Assembly: GCA_045540975.1 (NCBI GenBank)
Contig: JAZQIE010000095.1
Span: 1-10,297 of the forward strand
Source of the DNA: SIG510 sp045540975
GTDB lineage: Bacteria > Bacillota > Clostridia > Oscillospirales > JAAYXM01
Direction: 5' to 3'
DNA: 10,297 nt
Shown here: piece after piece, positions 6,270-10,297 of the stretch
Layout: every line of letters starts with the position of its first letter
Position numbering within the stretch: position 1 is the stretch's first letter
The notes under the pieces: generated by a model
Told to the model about the DNA's origin: nothing
The model's database searches: none
The model's input: the letters and a program-made list of their open reading frames with translations, nothing else
Made by a program: the position numbers and the translations under genes

Positions 6270-6298
6270 TTTACTTTGAATCAATATTGATATATAAT
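6270..6298 (+). promoter_or_regulatory. Promoter of the SLOG-PHP-mntP operon
   Basis: TTTACT (6270-6275) and a perfect TATAAT (6293-6298) are 17 bases apart in a very AT-rich stretch. The start of transcription would be near 6305, which makes an ATG at 6309 unlikely and favours the ATG at 6327 as the SLOG start. Confidence 0.65.
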
Positions 6299-6326
6299 AA
6301 ATCAAATAATGGTTTGGGGTGATGGA

Positions 6327-6815
6327 ATGAACCCGAATGTTTGCTGTGTGTTTGGACATCGTGAGATTGCGGAGAGTGAGGAATTGCGGCAACGGCTCCG
6401 CGAGGCGGTACGGTGGCTGATGGATGCGGGTGTGGATACGGTGTTATTTGGGAGCAAGAGTGCATTTGACGATTTGTGCTATGAAATTGTGAGCGAGTTT
6501 GCGGGATTGAAACGGGTCTATGTTCGTGCGGAATTTGCTGAGATTACAAGCAAGTATGAGAACTATTTGCGGACGCGGTTTGAGGAGACCTATTTCCCGA
6601 AAGGGTTGGAAAAAGCGGGGCGGGCGGTGTATGTCGAGCGGAATTTTGAGATGATTCGGCAGAGTCGGTATTGTCTGGTCTATTTCGATGCGGACGGGCG
6701 ACCGAGCAAGGGGAAGAGTGGAACTGCCATTGCGTATGAGCGGGCGGTGCGGCAGGGTTGTACGGTATTGAATTTGCATCGGGATTGTGGTATGATACCA
6801 CAAGAGGTGAAATAG
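6327..6815 (+). CDS. SLOG-like Rossmannoid protein (YpsA/DUF1273-type look)
   Basis: This 162-aa protein has features of the SLOG superfamily of nucleotide- or ADP-ribose-type ligand binders. The N-terminal strand ends in FGHREI (GHR at 10-12), VDTVLFGS follows at about 36-43, and near the C-terminus SRYCLVYFDADG then KSGTAIAYERA (130-140) gives the typical S/G-T-A ligand loop. The exact SLOG family is not certain. The ATG at 6327 is preferred because the promoter start site falls near 6305 and a GGGGTGA lies a few bases upstream; an in-frame ATG at 6309 would add six residues. It is first in an operon with a PHP phosphoesterase one base after its stop. SLOG proteins occur in conflict and signalling systems and as housekeeping proteins, so the role here is open. 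Confidence 0.75.
   Translation: MNPNVCCVFGHREIAESEELRQRLREAVRWLMDAGVDTVLFGSKSAFDDLCYEIVSEFAGLKRVYVRAEFAEITSKYENYLRTRFEETYFPKGLEKAGRAVYVERNFEMIRQSRYCLVYFDADGRPSKGKSGTAIAYERAVRQGCTVLNLHRDCGMIPQEVK
6768..6796 (+). promoter_or_regulatory. Possible internal promoter before the PHP gene
   Basis: Inside the 3' end of the SLOG gene, TTGAAT (6768-6773) and TATGAT (6791-6796) are 17 bases apart, with a TGG extended -10. The start would be near 6803, leaving a short leader with the AGAGGTGA ribosome site. It could give the PHP and mntP genes expression apart from SLOG. Confidence 0.45.
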
Positions 6816-6816
6816 A

Positions 6817-7524
6817 ATGTATCGATACGAAACCCATTTACACACCTATCCTGTGAGTCGGTGTGCGAAGGTGGGGGTACGTGAGACCTTGGATTTTTAC
6901 AAGGGTCTTGACTATGACGGTGTATTTTTGACCAATCATTTCCTTGACGGGAATATCAATATTGACGCGGATGCGTCGTTTGAGGAGAAGATGGAGTTTT
7001 ATCTCTCGGATTACCGCGAGGCGGTCGCCTACGGGAAGGAGATTGGGCTGCGCGTATTTTTCGCGCCCGAGCTTTCTTATGCGGGAACGGATTTTCTGAT
7101 TTACGGACTTGCGCCCGCGTGGTATATAGAGCATCCCGAGATTTTGGAGATGGACAAGAGAAGTGAACTGGAATACTTGATGGGCGAGGGTGCGACCGTG
7201 ATTCACGCGCATCCGTACCGCGAGGCGGATTACATTGACCATATCCGTTTGTACCCGAGAAGTGTGCATGGGGTGGAGATTCTCAACACCTGCCGCACGG
7301 ATTTGGAAAATGAGATGGCGAAAGCGTATGCGGAGGCATACGGACTTCTGCCGTTTGCGGGGAGCGACAACCACAAGGGCTGTGAACTGAAACGGCTTGC
7401 GGGGATGTGCGCGAAGACCCCGATTGGAGACGAGCGGGATTTTGCCGCGCGGATTTTGAAGGGTGAAATGGAACTCTTTACTTTGGAAAGGGACGGGGAG
7501 ACTTGGACTTTCAATTTGTATTGA
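6817..7524 (+). CDS. Short PHP-domain metal-dependent phosphoesterase
   Basis: This is a 235-aa PHP-superfamily protein, nearly all PHP core. Visible ligands are H7-x-H9 (THLHTYP), N40-H41 (LTNHF, with Asn where many relatives have Asp), E85 (APELSY), H132 (IHAHPYR), E154 (GVEILNT) and D184-x-H186 (GSDNH). This suits a di- or trinuclear metal site acting on a phosphoester such as a nucleotide or sugar phosphate; the substrate is unknown. The ATG at 6817 has AGAGGTGA six bases upstream and comes one base after the SLOG stop. The 3' end overlaps mntP by 22 bases. It is distinct from the 333-aa PHP protein of the upstream operon. Members of this superfamily often use Mn, so the adjoining Mn exporter is a reasonable link, but this is inference. 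Confidence 0.9.
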   Translation: MYRYETHLHTYPVSRCAKVGVRETLDFYKGLDYDGVFLTNHFLDGNINIDADASFEEKMEFYLSDYREAVAYGKEIGLRVFFAPELSYAGTDFLIYGLAPAWYIEHPEILEMDKRSELEYLMGEGATVIHAHPYREADYIDHIRLYPRSVHGVEILNTCRTDLENEMAKAYAEAYGLLPFAGSDNHKGCELKRLAGMCAKTPIGDERDFAARILKGEMELFTLERDGETWTFNLY

Positions 7525-8072
7525 CGAGTGCTTTGATGGGATTCGCGCTTGCGATGGATGCGTTTTCGGTGTCCCTCGCAAACGGATTGAATGAGCCGCG
7601 CATGAAATGGCGGAAAATACTCGCGATTGCGGGTGTGTTTGCGCTCTTTCAGGCGCTCATGCCCATGATTGGCTGGGTGTGTGTGCACACCATGGTGGAG
7701 AAATTCACCGTGTTCGCGGCCTTTGTGCCGTATCTCGCGCTTGCGCTTCTCTCGTACATCGGGGGACACATGATTTGGGAAGGGCTTCGCGGCGAATGTG
7801 AGGAATGTCCGAAGGTGGGCGTTTTGGCGCTTTTGGGGCAGGGGGTCGCAACCTCGATTGATGCACTCTCGGTTGGGTTTACCATCTCGGAGTACGGAAT
7901 CTTCGAGGCGATTGCGGCGGCAGGCATCATCGCGGCGGTCACGTTTGTTGTGTGTATCGCGGGGGTGCTGATTGGAAAAAGCGCGGGGACAAAGCTTTCG
8001 GGAAAAGCAAACATCCTCGGCGGCGCGATTTTGGTGTTCATCGGAATCCGCATTTTCGTGACAAGTTTATAA
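7503..8072 (+). CDS. mntP: MntP-family manganese efflux pump
   Basis: This is an integral membrane Mn2+ exporter of 189 aa, matching the usual length of about 188. The two repeated half-motifs each carry the key acidic residue: GFALAMDAFSVS with D19 and GVATSIDALSVG with D120, at spacing like that of the E. coli protein. Six hydrophobic helices are readable. The cytosolic loop has a C99-E-E-C102 pair that could touch metal. The start is a TTG at 7503 overlapping the PHP gene; AAAGGGA (7487-7493) is about nine bases upstream, and this start gives the right N-terminus before the first helix. Translation is probably coupled to PHP. There is no space for the Mn riboswitch often found before mntP. 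A hairpin terminator follows at once. Confidence 0.92.
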   Translation: MDFQFVLTSALMGFALAMDAFSVSLANGLNEPRMKWRKILAIAGVFALFQALMPMIGWVCVHTMVEKFTVFAAFVPYLALALLSYIGGHMIWEGLRGECEECPKVGVLALLGQGVATSIDALSVGFTISEYGIFEAIAAAGIIAAVTFVVCIAGVLIGKSAGTKLSGKANILGGAILVFIGIRIFVTSL

Positions 8073-8104
8073 AAAAAGAACCTCACGGGTGTGAGGTTCT
8101 TTTT
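8073..8104. terminator. Bidirectional intrinsic terminator after mntP
   Basis: This is a perfect 14-bp stem (8073-8086 paired with 8091-8104) with core GAACCTCAC, a GGGT loop and A/T tracts on both sides. It lies between mntP and the converging aminotransferase gene and is different in sequence from the two repeated terminators. Confidence 0.92.
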
Positions 8105-8116
8105 CATTGCAGGAGG

Positions 8117-9364
8117 TTACTTTTTATAGACGTTGTAGACCTTATGGAAGGCGGCGGAGACCTGGTCGATGGTTTCGTCGGTCCAGGTTTCAATCGGGAA
8201 GATTGCGAGGGTGTCTTCCTGCGCCTTTTCGATGTTCGGGAGGAGCGAGTAGGTCATGTTGCGGTCGCCCTTATATTCGGGGGCAGCCCACGGGTACTGA
8301 GAAGTACCGAAGACCTTTTTGTTCTTTGCCCAATCCGAGAGATACGGGGTTGCACCGTACCATGCGATGACATCGCCGATGCCTTCTGCCATGATTGCCT
8401 TTGCAAAGTCAAGCTTTGTGCAGGTGACGGTGGATGCATCGAAGAGCATACGGTAGAACCAGTAAGACGGCTCTGCGTTCGGAGCGAGCGGAGATGCTTT
8501 CAGGCAGGGCAGGTCGGAGAGTTTGTCCCACAGTTTTGCGACCACCTCGCGGCGTGCCTTTGCAATCGGGAACTGCTTTTTGATCTGCACACGGCCGATT
8601 GCGGATGCCATTTCGTCCAAATTGAAGTTGAGAGAGCCGACACAGTTGGTGCTGCCCGCTTCCAGACCGAAGGGCTTGCCGCGGTCGGAATTCTGACGGA
8701 CCTTCCAGTAAATGTCTTCATCCTTGGTGAAAACCACGCCGCCCTGACCGCCGGTGCAGGTGTGCTTGCCGTACATCATGGAGAATGCCGCAACGTCACC
8801 GAAGGTGCCGACCGGCTGACCGCCGATGGATGCGCCGTGCGCCTGCGCACAGTCTTCCACGACTTTGAGACCTTTTTCCTTTGCAAACGCCATGATTGCG
8901 GGCATATCCGCAGGCTCACCTGCGATGTGCGCAACAATGATGGCGCGGGTGCGCTCGGTATATGCGGCTTTGATGCCCTCGATACCGATGTTATAGGTAC
9001 CCGGCTCGCAGTCTGCCACCACGGGAATCATGTTTGCCATGACAATCGGCATCATTCCGCCCGGGTCGGTAATCGGGCCGAGGATGACTTCGCCGAACGG
9101 CTCGAGGTCGAGCGCGCGGAGTGCGACGAAGACCGCGGTGGAGCCGGAGTTTACGCCGTCGGCATAGCCGCCGCCCAGCAGTTCCGCAAATTCCTTGCAG
9201 AGTGCATCTTCTTCCGGTCCGCCGTAACCCGGAGCAACGCCTTTTGCGATTGCTTCATCCATGATACGGTTTACCGCCGCTTTTTCCTCCGCACCGAAGT
9301 GGCCGCGGACGGGAAGCGGAGAGGTGACAGCCTTGGGGCCGCCGTTGATAGCAAGAGTTTTCAT
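8117..9364 (-). CDS. DegT/DnrJ/EryC1/StrS-family PLP-dependent aminotransferase
   Basis: This 415-aa fold-type I PLP enzyme transfers amino groups to keto-sugars, cyclitols or similar acceptors in this family. The N-terminus LAINGGPKAV is characteristic. D171 (VVEDCAQAHGA) should contact the pyridine nitrogen of PLP, and K200 (SMMYGKHTCTGGQGG) is the expected Schiff-base lysine. NSGSTAVFVAL around residues 72-82 is the phosphate-binding region, and GPITDPGGMMPI recalls the inosose aminotransferase-like subgroup. The ATG at 9364 has AAGGAGG nine bases upstream; an in-frame upstream ATG at 9430 would place the promoter inside the gene. It has its own promoter, overlaid by a palindrome. It converges on mntP. 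It may belong with the three-hydrolase pathway on the other strand, but this is inference. Confidence 0.92.
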   Translation of the reverse strand: MKTLAINGGPKAVTSPLPVRGHFGAEEKAAVNRIMDEAIAKGVAPGYGGPEEDALCKEFAELLGGGYADGVNSGSTAVFVALRALDLEPFGEVILGPITDPGGMMPIVMANMIPVVADCEPGTYNIGIEGIKAAYTERTRAIIVAHIAGEPADMPAIMAFAKEKGLKVVEDCAQAHGASIGGQPVGTFGDVAAFSMMYGKHTCTGGQGGVVFTKDEDIYWKVRQNSDRGKPFGLEAGSTNCVGSLNFNLDEMASAIGRVQIKKQFPIAKARREVVAKLWDKLSDLPCLKASPLAPNAEPSYWFYRMLFDASTVTCTKLDFAKAIMAEGIGDVIAWYGATPYLSDWAKNKKVFGTSQYPWAAPEYKGDRNMTYSLLPNIEKAQEDTLAIFPIETWTDETIDQVSAAFHKVYNVYKK

Positions 9365-9397
9365 GTTGGAAAACCTCCTTGTGTTTTTATTGGTTGC

Positions 9398-9418
9398 CTG
9401 CATTGTAGCACAATGCAG
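9398..9418. promoter_or_regulatory. Perfect palindromic operator over the aminotransferase promoter
   Basis: Nine-base arms CTGCATTGT (9398-9406) and ACAATGCAG (9410-9418) are exact inverted repeats around three bases. The site covers the whole -10 box (9402-9407). It has no T-run on either side, so a repressor site is more likely than a terminator. The regulator is not identified in the window. Confidence 0.75.
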
Positions 9419-9430
9419 ACGGTTTGTCAT
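9402..9430 (-). promoter_or_regulatory. Promoter of the DegT-family aminotransferase
   Basis: In minus sense the -35 ATGACA (9425-9430) and -10 TACAAT (9402-9407) are 17 bases apart, and TGC just before the -10 gives an extended -10. The -10 is fully inside the palindrome at 9398-9418. The promoter lies ten bases beyond the degV stop. Confidence 0.82.
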
Positions 9431-9439
9431 TGGATTATT

Positions 9440-10297
9440 TTACTTTTTGAAGAAGAGAACACCGAGCGTTCCCGGACCGCAATGCGAGGTGATGGTACTG
9501 CCCGCACGCGAGGTGAGGACCTCCCCGAACGGGTGGAGGGATTTGACCAAATCCACCGCCATGGCAAGCACTTCATCGGGCACGCCCGAATGGGTGACGA
9601 AGATACGCGCGGTGTCGATATCCTCACGGCCCTCGAGTCTTCCGCGGATGTAATCGGAAACCGAACGCTCGATACTGCCGCGGTACTTTTTGCCGACCGA
9701 CATTTTACCGCCCGAAACCACGATTTCGGGGCGAAGTTTCATTAAGTTTGCGCCGAGCGCGACAATCGCGGAGCACCTGCCGCCTTTCTTTAAGTAGTCG
9801 AGCGTTTGGAGCACAAAGGAGACGTCGAGTTTTTCCACCGCGGCGGTGAGATTTTCGACGATTTCCGCGCGGGAAAGACCCGCATCGCGCAACTCTGCCG
9901 CGCGCATGACCAGATGCCCCGAGCCCGTGGACAGGTTTTTGGAATCGATGACCGAGACAGACCCAAGCTCGGACGCCGCGATGTTGGCGTTTTGGTTGCT
10001 TGAGGAAAGCTCGGAGGAGAGGCTTACATGGATGACTTCGTCACCCGCATCGACAAACGGCTTCCACACATCCTCATACTCACCGACCGAGATTGCCGAT
10101 GTGGTGGGGAGGGTACCTGTTTGGTCGACATACGCGTAGATTTCTTCCGCGGAGATGTTCTCCCCGTCACGGCAGAATTTATCGCCTAAGGTGACACCCA
10201 TGGAGACCACGGTGACACCGAGGGAGTCATACAGTTTAAGGGGGAGGTCGCAAGAAGTCGGATCGTAGCCATGTCGTTCTGTGAGCCAAGGAGTTGG
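9440..10297 (-). CDS. DegV-family fatty-acid-binding protein (5' end at or beyond window edge)
   Basis: DegV proteins bind a fatty acid; in Firmicutes some act as the FakB subunit that presents it to the kinase FakA. About 285 residues are open, close to full length. Family marks are TLPTTSAISVGEY (ligand-binding Thr/Ser), SLSSELSSS, LQTLDYLKKGGR, KLRPEIVVSGGKM and SHCGPGTLGVLFF at the C-terminus. The frame extends upstream of the GTG at 10210 with good DegV-like sequence (CDLPLKLYDSLGVTVVSM), so the GTG is not the start. No in-frame start codon is visible before the edge. Its N-terminal TDSS-type motif reads as DPTSCDLP, one residue longer than usual. There is no FakA gene in view. No terminator is seen before the aminotransferase gene downstream. 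Confidence 0.9.
   Translation of the reverse strand, partial: PTPWLTERHGYDPTSCDLPLKLYDSLGVTVVSMGVTLGDKFCRDGENISAEEIYAYVDQTGTLPTTSAISVGEYEDVWKPFVDAGDEVIHVSLSSELSSSNQNANIAASELGSVSVIDSKNLSTGSGHLVMRAAELRDAGLSRAEIVENLTAAVEKLDVSFVLQTLDYLKKGGRCSAIVALGANLMKLRPEIVVSGGKMSVGKKYRGSIERSVSDYIRGRLEGREDIDTARIFVTHSGVPDEVLAMAVDLVKSLHPFGEVLTSRAGSTITSHCGPGTLGVLFFKK

Noticed and set aside
9398..9418. The palindrome before the aminotransferase as an intrinsic terminator for degV.
   Set aside because: It has a three-base loop and no T-tract on either side, and it overlays the -10 box of a good promoter, so an operator is the better reading.
7952..9745. A 597-codon open frame on the plus strand.
   Set aside because: It is antisense to the DegT aminotransferase and DegV genes, runs through a terminator and a promoter region, and has Cys/His/Arg-rich sequence with no recognisable domain; it is a by-product of codon bias in the real genes.
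1..10297. CRISPR arrays, tRNA genes, insertion sequences or phage integration sites.
   Set aside because: No regularly spaced repeats, cloverleaf-like sequence, transposase or integrase was seen; the only notable long repeat is the terminator pair.

Overview
The window looks like chromosomal DNA from a moderately GC-rich Firmicute, most likely an uncultured or gut-type member of the Clostridia. The support is strong AGGAGG ribosome-binding sites, sigma-A style promoters with 17-bp spacers, a TTG start, a KtrAB-type potassium system, a DegV protein, MntP and small Xre regulators. No rRNA, tRNA, CRISPR array, integrase or transposase is visible. The genus cannot be named from this sequence alone.

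Layout. (1) 1-2340, plus strand: the 3' end of a KtrB/TrkH potassium channel subunit, its KtrA/TrkA regulatory subunit, and a membrane acyltransferase, all tightly spaced. (2) 2337-5021, plus strand: a near-consensus promoter overlapping the acyltransferase stop codon drives three tightly packed genes: an amidohydrolase with a full set of metal ligands, a second amidohydrolase-fold protein in which those ligand positions are replaced, and a PHP-domain (CehA/McbA-like) metallohydrolase. A bidirectional hairpin terminator follows. (3) 5033-5965: a small accessory-looking cassette with a minus-strand Xre regulator divergent from a zinc-ribbon/TM/OB-fold protein. Two near-identical dyad operators lie in the shared promoter region. 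The cassette is flanked by two copies of the same 33-bp terminator. (4) 5964-6229, minus strand: a second, unrelated Xre regulator with a dyad over its own promoter. (5) 6270-8104, plus strand: a SLOG-type protein, a short PHP-domain phosphoesterase and the manganese exporter MntP, ending in a third hairpin terminator. (6) 8117-10297, minus strand: a DegT/DnrJ/EryC1/StrS aminotransferase with its own promoter, overlaid by a perfect 9-bp-arm palindrome, lying downstream of a DegV lipid-binding protein whose 5' end meets the window edge.

How the genes may work together. KtrB and KtrA form one potassium uptake system. The three-hydrolase operon probably handles one small-molecule pathway, with the ligand-less amidohydrolase as a likely non-catalytic partner of the active one; the substrate cannot be told from the sequence. 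The Xre/zinc-ribbon pair looks like a self-contained regulated module. The SLOG-PHP-MntP operon joins a probable nucleotide-binding protein, a metal-dependent phosphoesterase and Mn export. The most unusual items are the active/inactive amidohydrolase pair and the symmetric double operator inside the terminator-flanked cassette.
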